A stretch of 64,000 nucleotides of DNA from Comamonadaceae bacterium. GTDB taxonomy: Bacteria; Pseudomonadota; Gammaproteobacteria; Burkholderiales; Burkholderiaceae_C. Where the stretch lies: positions 60,770 to 124,769 of the forward strand of contig SEAY01000001.1 of assembly GCA_004144865.1 (NCBI GenBank), read 5' to 3'. Positions within the stretch are counted from its first letter, which is position 1, and every line of letters starts with the position of its first letter. This document shows, piece after piece, positions 1 through 8,558 of the stretch. The notes beneath the pieces are model-generated. The model was not told the origin of the DNA and ran no database searches. It saw only the letters and a program-made list of their open reading frames with translations. A program made the position numbers and the translations under genes.

Positions 1-282
1 CTCGGAGCTGTTCGCCTCCGACAGCGTGCTGCCGCCCGGCAATCGGGACGGCGGCTCCACCGTCGCGCCGTGGGGCGGGCGCAGGCCGTTGTCGAAGCCA
101 TGCTCGGCGGCCTTGTTGCCGGAGTTGTCCATGGCAGCGGACATCTGCTGCACCTCGGCCATCTTGCGGGCGGCAGCATCGTCCGGCGCGTCGCCGGCGC
201 GGGCGGGACCGCTGTCGGTGTTGCGGGCCGCGGCCTTGGCGGCAGTCTTCTTGTCGGGGGTGGGCTTGCTGTTCTTGGGCAT
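1..282 (-). CDS. Hypothetical protein, N-terminal part (runs off left edge)
   Basis: Minus-strand reading frame open from an ATG at 282 to the window edge (94 codons, C-terminus missing). It begins MPKNSKPTPDKKTAAK and continues Ala/Lys/Pro-rich, then more ordinary sequence (KMAEVQQMSAAMDN, FDNGLRPPHG). The first 30 residues look like a disordered basic extension. No motif lets me assign a family. Codon use is GC-rich like the neighbours. No strong Shine-Dalgarno is visible before the ATG. The plus-strand frames over the same bases are lower-quality shadows. It could be a small hypothetical protein or the extended N-terminus of a larger enzyme; the sequence beyond the edge would decide. Confidence 0.55.
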   Translation of the reverse strand, partial: MPKNSKPTPDKKTAAKAAARNTDSGPARAGDAPDDAAARKMAEVQQMSAAMDNSGNKAAEHGFDNGLRPPHGATVEPPSRLPGGSTLSEANSSE

Positions 283-432
283 GGGGCGGACCAGGGGAAA
301 AACGGCAGGATTGCCGGCCGCTCACGGTAGGTCCCTGCACCACCCTGCCCTGTAGGCGCATGCCGACACCTTGGCTGGCAGCGCCTATCGAGGCCATAGC
401 CCTTCGCCGAAGAGCTAGGTTGCGGCAGAGCT

Positions 433-1179
433 CTATCGAAACGCGGCCGCGAGCATGACGAGCCCGATGAGCACCGGCTGGTGGACCATGTACCAGCTCA
501 GGCTCCAGCGGCCCATCCATGCGAGGGGCCGCAGCACAGGCGCGATCTCCCCCTGCACCAGGGCGGCGCGCTCGCGTAGCAGCGATCGGCCCGCGGCCAT
601 GCCCCACCACATCACGCCCATCCACGGCAACAGCGGCACGTAGTCCTCGGTCACCGGCTTGCGCGAGATCCAGCCCAGCCAGTTGAGCAGCGGCGTGTTG
701 AAGACCTCCAGCGCCGGCCACGCGGCATGCGCTGCCCGCGCTGCGAAGGGCGCTGCGATCGCAAGCGCACCGGCGAGCCACAGCCAGCGTCCCCAGGGCG
801 CCGTGACGCGCGCCACCACCAGCATCACCGCGATGCCATGCAGCACCCCGAAGTAGATGAAGCTGCGCGGGAACATGAACCAGGAGCCCAGCGTCACCAG
901 GAGCGCGCACGCAGCCACCTGCGCCCAGCGCCTCCAGAAGCGCGGCCAGCCCTGCCCCTGGTGGACGGCCACGGCCTGCCCCAGGCCGGCGCAGAACAGG
1001 AACAGGCTCACGATCGCGGTGCGTTGCCAGGTCCAGAACGGGTCGCGGTGGAAGTCCTCGCGGATGAAGCGGAAGTGGTCCAGGTCGAAGGCGAAGTGGT
1101 AGGCCGTCATCCAGGCGATGGCGGCGCCGCGCAGGGCGTCGATACGGTCGAATCGGCGGGTGGGGCGACTGTCGGGCAC
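433..1179 (-). CDS. DUF1624 / heparan-alpha-glucosaminide N-acetyltransferase-like membrane protein
   Basis: 248-residue integral membrane protein. The start RFDRIDALRGAAIAWM, with the R-x-D-x-x-R-G motif before the first membrane helix, is typical of the DUF1624 / HGSNAT acyltransferase superfamily. About seven hydrophobic segments follow, ending with WYMVHQPVLIGLVML. Members are thought to transfer acyl groups across the inner membrane to sugars, but the bacterial substrate is generally unknown. I place the start at a GTG (1179) giving MPDSRPTRRFDRID; the frame stays open far upstream, but that extension lacks membrane or family character and runs antisense into the neighbouring lipoprotein gene. 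It is transcribed divergently from the lipoprotein gene at 1283. Family assignment is good, function uncertain. Confidence 0.8.
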   Translation of the reverse strand: MPDSRPTRRFDRIDALRGAAIAWMTAYHFAFDLDHFRFIREDFHRDPFWTWQRTAIVSLFLFCAGLGQAVAVHQGQGWPRFWRRWAQVAACALLVTLGSWFMFPRSFIYFGVLHGIAVMLVVARVTAPWGRWLWLAGALAIAAPFAARAAHAAWPALEVFNTPLLNWLGWISRKPVTEDYVPLLPWMGVMWWGMAAGRSLLRERAALVQGEIAPVLRPLAWMGRWSLSWYMVHQPVLIGLVMLAAAFR

Positions 1180-1282
1180 GGGCGGAGTGTAGGGCGCCCC
1201 CGATTGACGCGGATGGGTGCCACCGTTCCAATGCGCCGGTGCCGGCCAGCGGGTTGGCATGCGAACAACAAGGAGCCTCACG

Positions 1283-2158
1283 ATGACGAAACTCCACACC
1301 CTGCTGCTCGTCGCGGCCGCGGTGCTTGCCGGCTGCGCGGGCCGGCCCATGACCCACACCCAGCCCGCGCCCGTGGTGCGTGCCATGCCGCCCGGCCAGC
1401 TCGCCGCGGGCAAGACCGAAGTGCTGTGGCTGGGGCAGGCGACGACACGCATCACCACGCCCGGCGGCAAGGTGATCGTGATCGATCCCTGGCTGAAGAC
1501 CAACCCCAAGACGCCGGCGGCGTTCAAGGAACTGTCCGCGCTCGGCAAGGTGGACATGATCCTGGTCACGCACGCGCACTTCGACCACTTCGCCGACGCG
1601 CCCGAGCTCGCGAAGATGCACAACGCGCCCATGTACGGGCCGGCGGGCCTGAACCAGACGGTCGCCGCGCTGGGCATCCTGCCCGGCAACCTGGCGCCCC
1701 GCATGGGCAAGGGCGGCACCGTCCTGCCCTGGGGCCCGACCGGTCCCAAGATCACCGCGGTGCGCGCCGAGCACTCCTCCGAACTCGGGTGGAAGGACGC
1801 GGCCGGCAAGGACGTCGTGCACCCCGGCGGCGAGCCGGTGGGCTACATCGTGGAGATGGAAAACGGCTTCAAGGTCTGGCACATGGGCGATACCGGCGTG
1901 TTCGGCGACATGCGCCTGATCGCCGAGATGTACCGGCCCGACGTGGTGCTGCTGCCGATCGGCAACCACTTCGTGATGAGCCCGCAGGACGCCGCGGTGG
2001 CCGTGCGCGACATGATCCGCCCGCGCTATGCGATTCCCATCCACTACGGCACCACGCCGCAGCTGCGCGGCACGCCGGAGGAGTTCATCGGTGCACTGGG
2101 CTCCGGCTCCGCCACCACGGTCCTGGTGCCGCAGCCCGGGCAGAAGTACGACTTCTGA
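1283..2158 (+). CDS. Metallo-beta-lactamase-fold lipoprotein (UlaG-like hydrolase)
   Basis: 291-residue protein starting MTKLHTLLLVAAAVLAGCAG: a lipoprotein signal with the lipobox LAGC, so the mature protein is probably lipid-anchored at Cys17 and exported. The metal-binding motif THAHFDH (HxHxDH) and the later GDTG and IPIHYGT segments mark the MBL hydrolase fold of the UlaG / UPF0173 type. I chose the ATG at 1283 because AAGGAG lies 7 bases upstream and the signal peptide begins there; an in-frame ATG at 1217 would bury the signal. Substrate unknown. A palindromic repeat begins one base after the stop codon, followed by a bidirectional terminator. Confidence 0.88.
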   Translation: MTKLHTLLLVAAAVLAGCAGRPMTHTQPAPVVRAMPPGQLAAGKTEVLWLGQATTRITTPGGKVIVIDPWLKTNPKTPAAFKELSALGKVDMILVTHAHFDHFADAPELAKMHNAPMYGPAGLNQTVAALGILPGNLAPRMGKGGTVLPWGPTGPKITAVRAEHSSELGWKDAAGKDVVHPGGEPVGYIVEMENGFKVWHMGDTGVFGDMRLIAEMYRPDVVLLPIGNHFVMSPQDAAVAVRDMIRPRYAIPIHYGTTPQLRGTPEEFIGALGSGSATTVLVPQPGQKYDF

Positions 2159-2159
2159 C

Positions 2160-2190
2160 CGTCGTCCCCGCGGAGGCGGGGACCCAGGGC
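2160..2190 (+). repeat. Palindromic repeat unit, family A (CCCCGC..GCGGGG form)
   Basis: Starts at the base after the last codon of the lipoprotein gene plus one. The unit reads CGTCGTCCCCGCGGAGG then CGGGGACCCAGGGC. The same unit recurs at 8569, and related inverted units lie at 2233, 8616, 8648, 26884, 26914 and 60165. The core is an inverted repeat (CCCCGC/GCGGGG, or TTCCCGC/GCGGGAA in the variant form). It forms a head-to-head pair with the unit at 2233-2263, with the terminator between them. Confidence 0.85.
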
Positions 2191-2201
2191 GTTGAATAAG
2201 C

Positions 2202-2224
2202 AAAAGCGGCCGGTGGCCGCTTTT
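2202..2224. terminator. Bidirectional rho-independent terminator
   Basis: Perfect 10-bp stem AAAAGCGGCC / GGCCGCTTTT (2202-2211 and 2215-2224) with a 3-base GGT loop. The run of four A on one side and four T on the other makes it work in both directions. It lies between the convergent lipoprotein gene and the Bug gene, where a shared terminator is expected. Confidence 0.85.
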
Positions 2225-2232
2225 CACTGGGA

Positions 2233-2263
2233 GCCCTGGATTCCCGCCTGCGCGGGAATGACG
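2233..2263 (-). repeat. Palindromic repeat unit, family A, inverted copy
   Basis: GCCCTGGATTCCCGCC then TGCGCGGGAATGACG. This is the reverse-orientation partner of the unit at 2160, in the TTCCCGC/GCGGGAA form, and ends five bases before the Bug gene's stop codon. The same sequence recurs almost unchanged at 8616-8645. Confidence 0.85.
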
Positions 2264-2267
2264 GGGT

Positions 2268-3257
2268 CTACTCCGCCTTGATTCCCGCCCGCTTGATCAC
2301 CGGCCCCCACTTGGCGCGCTCCTGGCGCATGTACGCCGCAAACTGCTCCGGCGTGCCGGGTTCCGGTTCCATGTACTGCGCGCGCAGCTTGGCCAGCACC
2401 GCGGGATCGCGCATCGCGCCGACGAAGGCCTGGTTGAGCCGCGCCACCACGGTGGGCGGCGTGCCCGCGGGGGCGATGATGCCGATCCACGCGCTGCCGT
2501 CCAGCGCGACGCCGGACTCGCGGAAGGTGGGCACGTCAGGCAGCTGCGGCAGGCGCCTGGCCGTGGACACCGCCAGCACCTTCATCTTGCCGGCCTGCAC
2601 CTGCGGCATCACCGCCAGCGGCGCCAGGCTCACCATGTGGGTATCGCCCTGCAGCACGCTCATCACGGCGGCCGGCGAGGAGGCGTAGGGCACCTGCACC
2701 ACGTAGCTGTTGGTCAGGGACTTGATGGCCTCCATGCTCAGCTGCGACAGGGTGCCCACGCCGACGGAGGCGTAGTTGTACTTGCCGGGGTTCTTCCGCA
2801 GCAGGTCCATCAGCTCCTTCATGTTGTTCACGCCGAGCGAGGAGCTCACCGCCAGCACGTTGCCCTGGTGCACGCCGAAGGTGATGGGCTGCAGGTCCTT
2901 GAAGGGGTCGTACGGCAGGTTGTCGTAAATCAGCGTGTTGTTCACCAGCGGGCCCGTGATGGACACGCCGATGGTGTAGCCGTCCGGCGGCGCCTTGGCG
3001 ACCAGGTTGGTGGCGATGTTGCCGCCCGCGCCGGCGCGGTTCTCGATCACGATGGACTGGCCGAGCGTCTTCGCGGCGTGCTCGCTCACCACGCGGGCGA
3101 ATGCGTCGGGCGTGGAGCCGGCGCCGAAAGGCACGAGCAGCCTGATGGTCTTGCTCGGGTAGTCGCCCTGCGCGAGGGCTGCCGTCCAGGGGGCGGCGGC
3201 AAGGGCCGCGACGGAGGCGGCGGAGATGGCTTTCAGGAGATGTCGTCTGACGTTCAC
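2268..3257 (-). CDS. Bug/TctC-family periplasmic solute-binding protein
   Basis: 329-residue extracytoplasmic binding protein. The signal peptide ends AALAQG, followed by YPSKTIRLLVPFGAGSTPD, the hallmark opening of the Bordetella-uptake-gene (Bug/TctC) family; VIENRAGAGGNIA, PPDGYTIG and YASVGVGT are further family motifs. Such proteins bind carboxylates or related small organics for tripartite tricarboxylate transporters, and most in Burkholderiales are orphans without TctA/TctB, as here. The GTG start at 3257 overlaps the stop of the chorismate-mutase-like gene (GTGA) and has AAGGAAGA upstream, so the two are translationally coupled. Ligand unknown; an aromatic acid is conceivable from the neighbour but is only inference. 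Confidence 0.9.
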   Translation of the reverse strand: MNVRRHLLKAISAASVAALAAAPWTAALAQGDYPSKTIRLLVPFGAGSTPDAFARVVSEHAAKTLGQSIVIENRAGAGGNIATNLVAKAPPDGYTIGVSITGPLVNNTLIYDNLPYDPFKDLQPITFGVHQGNVLAVSSSLGVNNMKELMDLLRKNPGKYNYASVGVGTLSQLSMEAIKSLTNSYVVQVPYASSPAAVMSVLQGDTHMVSLAPLAVMPQVQAGKMKVLAVSTARRLPQLPDVPTFRESGVALDGSAWIGIIAPAGTPPTVVARLNQAFVGAMRDPAVLAKLRAQYMEPEPGTPEQFAAYMRQERAKWGPVIKRAGIKAE

Positions 3258-3676
3258 TGCGGGTCTTCCTTGGGAGAGGGGTCCACGGGCTCGGTCTGCC
3301 CGAAGTATGTTTGTTCGCATGCAATATACCCGGCCACCAAGGCCCGGTAGGCGGACTCGACAACGTCCGGCAGGCCTTCGAAGCCGCCGTTGAAGGCGGG
3401 GTCGTGGCGCGCCGCCAGCTCGCGCACATGCGCGAACACCTGCGCCTGCCGGGCCGGGGCGCTCACCTGGAAGGCGTCGCGCTTGAAGCGCGCGGCGTCC
3501 TTCACGTACATGGCGCGCTCGGCCATCAGCTGTACGATGGCGTCGTCGATGCGGTCGATCTCGCGCCGGACGGCGGCGAGGTCCTGGGCGAGCGGCCGGT
3601 AGGCCGGGTCGAGGAAACGGCGCACGGGGGCGCCATGCGCGTCGGGTTCGCGCTGTGCCTGTTTCTGCGTGCTCAT
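3254..3676 (-). CDS. Chorismate mutase / isochorismate-pyruvate-lyase-like protein (PchB family)
   Basis: 140 residues, all-helical AroQ fold. The core VRREIDRIDDAIVQL, followed by AERAMYVKDAARFK and APARQ, lines up better with PchB (salicylate-forming isochorismate pyruvate lyase, which has weak mutase activity) than with fused P-protein mutases. The basic residues of the active site (Arg in the first helix, Lys in AARFK, Arg in APAR) are present. It starts four bases after the purL stop and overlaps the Bug gene start, so purL, this gene and the Bug gene probably share a transcript. No PchA (isochorismate synthase) is in the window, so mutase versus lyase activity cannot be decided. Confidence 0.85.
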   Translation of the reverse strand: MSTQKQAQREPDAHGAPVRRFLDPAYRPLAQDLAAVRREIDRIDDAIVQLMAERAMYVKDAARFKRDAFQVSAPARQAQVFAHVRELAARHDPAFNGGFEGLPDVVESAYRALVAGYIACEQTYFGQTEPVDPSPKEDPQ

Positions 3677-3680
3677 GCGG

Positions 3681-6600
3681 TCAGCCGACCCACTTGCGCG
3701 CGTTGTGCCACAGCTGCATCCAGGGGCTGTGCGCCACCGGGTCGCCGGAGGTCCACGACATCTGGATGTTGCGGAACACGCGCTCGGGGTGCGGCATCAG
3801 CGCGGTGAAGCGCCCGTCCGGCGTGGTCACGCCGGTCAGGCCGCCGGCGCCGCCGTTGGGATTGAAGGGATAGCGCTCCGTAGGCTGGCCATGGTTGTCC
3901 ACGAAGCGCAGCGCGCGGACGACCTGCCCCTCGTCGCCGCGGTACGCGAAGTTGGGATAGCCCTCGCCGTGCGCCACCGCGATCGGCAGGCGGGCGCCTG
4001 CCATGCCCTGCAGGAACAGGCTGGGCGAGTCCAGCACCTCCACCATCGCCAGGCGGGCCTCGAAACGCTCGCTGCGGTTGGTGGTGAAGCGCGGCCAGGC
4101 CTGCGCGCCCGGAATGATGTCGGCCAGCTCGGCGAACATCTGGCAGCCGTTGCACACGCCGAGGCCGAAGCTGTCGCCGCGCGCGAAGAAATCGCGGAAC
4201 TGCTGCGACAGGACGGGGTTGAACGTGATGCTGCGCGCCCAGCCGATGCCGGCGCCGAGCGTGTCGCCGTAGCTGAAGCCGCCGCAGGCGACCAGGCCGG
4301 CGAAGTCGGCCAGGCGATGGCGGCCGGATTGCAGGTCCGTCATGTGCACGTCGACGGCTTCGAAGCCCGCGGCCGTGAACGCGTAGGCCATCTCGACGTG
4401 CGAGTTGACGCCTTGCTCGCGGAGGATGGCGACGCGGGGTTTGGTGAGGTTGAGCGCTGGAGCGCCCCCACCCCGGCCCTCCCCCGGGGGGGGAGGGAGG
4501 AAGACATGCAAGCCCGGGTCTGCCGGATCGCCCGCTGCCGCATGTTCGCTGTCCGCGCACACCGGGTTGTCGCGCTGCTGGCAGATCTTCCAGCTCACGC
4601 TGTCCCACACCTGGTGCAGGTCGGCGAGCCTGGCGCTGAACACGGCCTTCGTGTCGCGCCAGACTTGCACCTCGCCCTTGCCCACGTCGATCGCGGACGA
4701 TGCGGGACGGGTCTCGCCCACGAAGTGGCTGTGCTTCGAGAGGCCGTGCGCGCGCAGCACCTGCATCACCTCGTTGCGCTCGGCGTTGCGCACCTGCAGC
4801 AGCACGCCCAGCTCCTCGCTGAACAGTGCCTTCAGCGTCAGCTCCTCGCGCCGCGTGCTCACCTGGGTCGCCCAGTTCTTGGCGTCGCCGTACTCGGCGC
4901 GGCTGTCGCTGATGCCGTCTCCCTCGGTGACCAGCAGGTCCACGTTGAGCGCCACGCCCACGTGGCCGGCAAACGCCATTTCGCAGGCGGCCGCGAGCAG
5001 GCCGCCGTCGCTGCGGTCGTGGTAGGCGAGGATGCGGCCCTGCGCGCGCAATTCATTGACCGCGGCGACCAGCCGCACGAGGTCCTGCGCGTCGTCCAGG
5101 TCCGGGACCGCGCCGCCGGGCTGGCCCAGCACCTGCGCCAGGATGCTGCCACCCATGCGGTTGCGGCCATGGCCCAGGTCGACCAGCACCAGCGTGGTGT
5201 CCTGCTGCGCGTCGAGTTGCGGTGTCAGCGTGCCGCGCACGTCGCCCAGCGATGCGAATGCAGTCACGACCAGGCTCACGGGCGAGGTCACCTTGCGCGT
5301 GCCCGCGCCCTCGCTCCACTGCGTGCGCATGGAGAGGCTGTCCTTGCCGACGGGGATCGCCACGCCGAGCTGCGGGCACAGTTCCATGCCCACGGCACGC
5401 ACGGTCTCGTACAGCGCGGCGTCTTCGCCCGGCTCGCCGCAGGCCGCCATCCAGTTGGCGGACAGCTTCACGCGGGGCAGCTCGATGGGTGCGGCCAGCA
5501 GGTTGGTGATGGCCTCGGCCACGGCCATGCGGCCGGACGCGGGCGCATCCACCGAAGCGAGCGGCGTGCGCTCGCCCATGCTCATGGCTTCGCCGGCGAA
5601 GCCCCGGTAATCCGCCAGGGTCACCGCGCAATCGGCCACCGGCACCTGCCAGGGGCCCACCATCTGGTCGCGATGCGTGAGGCCGCCCACCGTGCGGTCG
5701 CCGATCGTCACCAGGAAGCGCTTGGACGCGACCGTCGGATGGCTCAGCACCTGGATCACGGCATCCTGCAGCTTCACGCCCGAGAGGTCCAGCGGCGGGA
5801 CCTCACGCGCCACCGACTGCGCGTCGCGATGCATCTTGGGCGGCTTGCCGAGCAGCACGTCCATCGGCATGTCCACGGGGGTGTCGGCGCCCTCGTCCGC
5901 CACCACCAGCTGGCGCTGCTCGGTGGCCACGCCGACCACGGCGAAGGGGCAGCGTTCGCGCTCGCAGAAGGAGCGGAACAGCTCCAGCGACTCGGGCGCG
6001 ATCGCCAGTACGTAGCGCTCCTGGCTCTCGTTGCTCCAGATCTCCCGCGGCGCCAGGCCGGACTCTTCCAGCGGCACCTTGCGCAGGTCGAAGCGCGCGC
6101 CGCGGCCGGCGTCGTTCGTGAGTTCGGGGAAAGCGTTGGACAGGCCGCCCGCGCCCACGTCGTGGATCGCCAGCACCGGATTGGCCTCCCGCAGGGACCA
6201 GCACCGGTTGATCACCTCCTGCGCGCGGCGCTGGATCTCGGGGTTGCCGCGCTGCACGGAGTCGAAGTCCAGCTCCGCGGCGTTCGTGCCGGTGGCCATC
6301 GACGAGGCCGCGCCGCCGCCCATGCCGATGCGCATGCCGGGCCCGCCCAGCTGCACCAGCAGCGTGCCGGCCGGGAACGGGATCTTGTGCGTGAGGCCGG
6401 CGTCTATCGTCCCCACGCCGCCGGCGATCATGATCGGCTTGTGGTAGCCGCGGGCGACCCCCGCCACCTCCTGCTCGTATTCGCGGAAGTAGCCGAGCAG
6501 GTTGGGCCGGCCGAACTCGTTGTTGAACGCGGCGCCGCCCAAGGGCCCCTCGGTCATGATCTGCAGCGGGCTGGCGATGTGTTCGGGCTTGCCGAAGCGG

Positions 6601-7649
6601 CCGTCCCACAGCCTCGACACCGTGAAGCCGGTCAAGCCCGCCTTCGGGCGCGCGCCGCGGCCGGTGGCGCCCTCGTCGCGGATCTCGCCGCCCGCGCCGG
6701 TGGAGGCGCCCGGGAACGGCGAGATGGCGGTCGGGTGGTTGTGGGTCTCCACCTTCATCAGCACATGCTGCGTCGCCGGGGCACCGCCGTAGACGCCGCC
6801 CTCGCCGGGCATGAAGCGCTCCACGTCGTGGCCTTCCATCACCGCGGCGTTGTCCGCATAGGCGACGATGGTGTGCTGCGGGTTCGCCTGGTGCGTGTTG
6901 CGGATCATGCCGAACAGGCTCTTTTCCTGCGGCACGCCGTCGATGGCGAAGGTGGCGTTGAAGATCTTGTGGCGGCAGTGCTCGCTGTTCGCCTGCGCGA
7001 ACATCATCAGCTCGACGTCCGTCGGATTGCGTTCCAGCCCGGTGAACGCCTGCACCAGGTAGTCGATCTCGTCGTCGGCCAGCGCCAGCCCGAAGCGCCG
7101 GTTCGCATCCTCCAGCGCGGCGCGCCCGCCGCCCCGCACGTCGACGTGCTCCATGGGCTGCGGGTGCAGTTCGGTGAACAGGCGGGCGGCTTCCGAGCGC
7201 TGCACCAGCACGCTCTCGGTCATGCGGTCATGCAGCAGGCCGGCGATCGCCGCCAGCTGCGCCGGCTCCAGCGTCGACTTCCCGAGCCAGCCGGATTGCA
7301 TCTGCAGCCGGTACTCCACCACGCGCTCGATGCGCCTGACGGCCAGGCCGCAGTTGTGCGCGATGTCGGTGGCCTTCGAAGCCCAGGGGGAAACCGTGCC
7401 CAGCCGCGGCGTGACCACCAGCAGCGGCCCTTCGGATGCACCGGCGAAGGGCTCGCCGTAGGTCAGCAGCGCGGCCAGCTGCTCGCGTTCGGCACCGGAG
7501 GGCGGGTGGTCGCTGGCGACCAGGTGCACGTACCGCGCCGCGAGCCCGGCGACCTTCGGATGCACCGTCTGCAGGCGCGGCAGCAGTTGCTGGAGGCGGA
7601 ACGCACTGAGGGCCTGGCCCCCCTCGAACTCGGTGATGTGCAGGGACAC
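3681..7649 (-). CDS. purL: Phosphoribosylformylglycinamidine synthase
   Basis: 1322-residue large-form FGAM synthase, the fourth step of purine synthesis: ATP-dependent conversion of FGAR and glutamine to FGAM. Order: N-terminal PurS-like region, linker, two AIRS-like ATP-binding halves ([30 protein letters not shown]), and a C-terminal class I glutamine amidotransferase with nucleophile Cys in GVCNGCQMF and His/Glu in PHPERVF. Length is normal for beta/gammaproteobacteria. Odd: the linker to the glutaminase at about residues 1049-1063 ([13 protein letters not shown]) is encoded by a GC-palindromic repeat (4461-4500) read in frame. Divergent from map across a 105-base gap that probably holds the promoters of both genes. 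Confidence 0.97.
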   Translation of the reverse strand: MSLHITEFEGGQALSAFRLQQLLPRLQTVHPKVAGLAARYVHLVASDHPPSGAEREQLAALLTYGEPFAGASEGPLLVVTPRLGTVSPWASKATDIAHNCGLAVRRIERVVEYRLQMQSGWLGKSTLEPAQLAAIAGLLHDRMTESVLVQRSEAARLFTELHPQPMEHVDVRGGGRAALEDANRRFGLALADDEIDYLVQAFTGLERNPTDVELMMFAQANSEHCRHKIFNATFAIDGVPQEKSLFGMIRNTHQANPQHTIVAYADNAAVMEGHDVERFMPGEGGVYGGAPATQHVLMKVETHNHPTAISPFPGASTGAGGEIRDEGATGRGARPKAGLTGFTVSRLWDGRFGKPEHIASPLQIMTEGPLGGAAFNNEFGRPNLLGYFREYEQEVAGVARGYHKPIMIAGGVGTIDAGLTHKIPFPAGTLLVQLGGPGMRIGMGGGAASSMATGTNAAELDFDSVQRGNPEIQRRAQEVINRCWSLREANPVLAIHDVGAGGLSNAFPELTNDAGRGARFDLRKVPLEESGLAPREIWSNESQERYVLAIAPESLELFRSFCERERCPFAVVGVATEQRQLVVADEGADTPVDMPMDVLLGKPPKMHRDAQSVAREVPPLDLSGVKLQDAVIQVLSHPTVASKRFLVTIGDRTVGGLTHRDQMVGPWQVPVADCAVTLADYRGFAGEAMSMGERTPLASVDAPASGRMAVAEAITNLLAAPIELPRVKLSANWMAACGEPGEDAALYETVRAVGMELCPQLGVAIPVGKDSLSMRTQWSEGAGTRKVTSPVSLVVTAFASLGDVRGTLTPQLDAQQDTTLVLVDLGHGRNRMGGSILAQVLGQPGGAVPDLDDAQDLVRLVAAVNELRAQGRILAYHDRSDGGLLAAACEMAFAGHVGVALNVDLLVTEGDGISDSRAEYGDAKNWATQVSTRREELTLKALFSEELGVLLQVRNAERNEVMQVLRAHGLSKHSHFVGETRPASSAIDVGKGEVQVWRDTKAVFSARLADLHQVWDSVSWKICQQRDNPVCADSEHAAAGDPADPGLHVFLPPPPGEGRGGGAPALNLTKPRVAILREQGVNSHVEMAYAFTAAGFEAVDVHMTDLQSGRHRLADFAGLVACGGFSYGDTLGAGIGWARSITFNPVLSQQFRDFFARGDSFGLGVCNGCQMFAELADIIPGAQAWPRFTTNRSERFEARLAMVEVLDSPSLFLQGMAGARLPIAVAHGEGYPNFAYRGDEGQVVRALRFVDNHGQPTERYPFNPNGGAGGLTGVTTPDGRFTALMPHPERVFRNIQMSWTSGDPVAHSPWMQLWHNARKWVG
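4461..4500 (-). repeat. C/G palindromic repeat inside purL
   Basis: CCCCACCCC, then CCCTCCCCC facing GGGGGGGGAGGG (4477-4497). It is unlike the surrounding coding sequence and resembles dispersed CCCTCCC-type palindromes found between genes in Burkholderiales. On the purL strand it adds about 13 residues to the interdomain linker without breaking the frame. No second copy is visible in the window. Confidence 0.6.
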
Positions 7650-7741
7650 TGTCTGAAACCTGTCTGGGAGTGGTCGCCGCGGCCGCTGACTGGGGCCGGG
7701 GAGAGCCCGTCATTCTAACTGCGAGGTATTTCACTCGATGG

Positions 7742-7747
7742 GATAAT
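7742..7747 (+). promoter_or_regulatory. Candidate -10 element for a leaderless map transcript
   Basis: GATAAT lies exactly 7 bases before the map ATG, so transcription would begin at or next to the start codon. There is no Shine-Dalgarno between. No convincing -35 hexamer is seen 16-18 bases upstream. The same arrangement (GATAAT then six bases then ATG) precedes dapC at 24832. Confidence 0.45.
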
Positions 7748-7754
7748 TCCGGCC

Positions 7755-8558
7755 ATGGGCATCACGACCAAAGACCAACAAGGGATCCAGGGCATGCGCA
7801 CCGCCGGGCGCCTCGCCGCGGAGGTCCTGGACTACCTCACGCCCTTCATCAAGCCGGGCATCACCACCCGCGAGATCGACCGGCTGGCGGCCGAGTGCAT
7901 GCAGAAGCAGGGCAGCATCTCGGCCACGCTGGGCTACCAGCCCTCGGGCTACCCGCCCTACCCCGCTTCGCTGTGCACCTCGGTCAACCACGTGGTGTGC
8001 CACGGCATCCCGAACGACAAGCCGCTGAAGAAGGGCGACATCGTCAACGTCGACGTCACCGTCATCAAGGATGGCTGGTACGGCGACACCAGCCGCATGT
8101 TCATCGTGGGCGAGGCTTCCATCGCCGCGAAGCGCCTCGTGCAGATCACGTACGAGGCCATGTGGCACGGGATCGTGCAGGTGAAGCCGGGCGTGCGCCT
8201 GGGCGACATCGGCTGGGCGATCCAGAAGTTCGCCGAGAGCAACGGGTTTTCCGTGGTGCGCGAGTTCTGCGGCCACGGCATCGGCCGCAACTTCCACGAG
8301 GAGCCGCAGGTCCTGCACTACGGCAAGCCGGGAACGCTGGAAGAACTGGTGCCCGGCATGACCTTCACCATCGAGCCGATGATCAACGCCGGCCGCCGCG
8401 ACGTGAAGGAATTCGGCAACGACGGCTGGACCATCGTGACCAAGGACCACTCGCTGTCGGCGCAGTGGGAGCACACCGTGCTGGTCACCGAGAGCGGCTA
8501 CGAGGTCATGACGCTGTCCGAAGGCAGCCCGCCGCCCCCGGCCTTCGTGAAGGGATGA
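7755..8558 (+). CDS. map: Type I methionine aminopeptidase
   Basis: 267-residue cytosolic metalloenzyme that removes the N-terminal methionine from nascent proteins after deformylation. The metal ligands are visible: NVDVTV (Asp), GDTSRMF (Asp), [13 protein letters not shown] (His), FTIEPM (Glu) and QWEHTVLV (Glu), in the family's order. Length is normal. A GATAAT box 7 bases before the ATG and no Shine-Dalgarno suggest a leaderless or very short-leader mRNA. The stop overlaps the glnD start (ATGA), so the two genes are coupled. Confidence 0.97.
   Translation: MGITTKDQQGIQGMRTAGRLAAEVLDYLTPFIKPGITTREIDRLAAECMQKQGSISATLGYQPSGYPPYPASLCTSVNHVVCHGIPNDKPLKKGDIVNVDVTVIKDGWYGDTSRMFIVGEASIAAKRLVQITYEAMWHGIVQVKPGVRLGDIGWAIQKFAESNGFSVVREFCGHGIGRNFHEEPQVLHYGKPGTLEELVPGMTFTIEPMINAGRRDVKEFGNDGWTIVTKDHSLSAQWEHTVLVTESGYEVMTLSEGSPPPPAFVKG

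Noticed and set aside
3669-7718. 1349-codon plus-strand open frame antisense to purL
   Set aside because: His/Arg/Ala/Val-heavy composition without family motifs; it mirrors the GC-rich third positions of purL on the other strand.
7670-8554. Upstream extension of the glnD frame through map
   Set aside because: It overlaps map entirely and has no GlnD similarity; the ATG at 8555 overlapping the map stop is the natural start limit.
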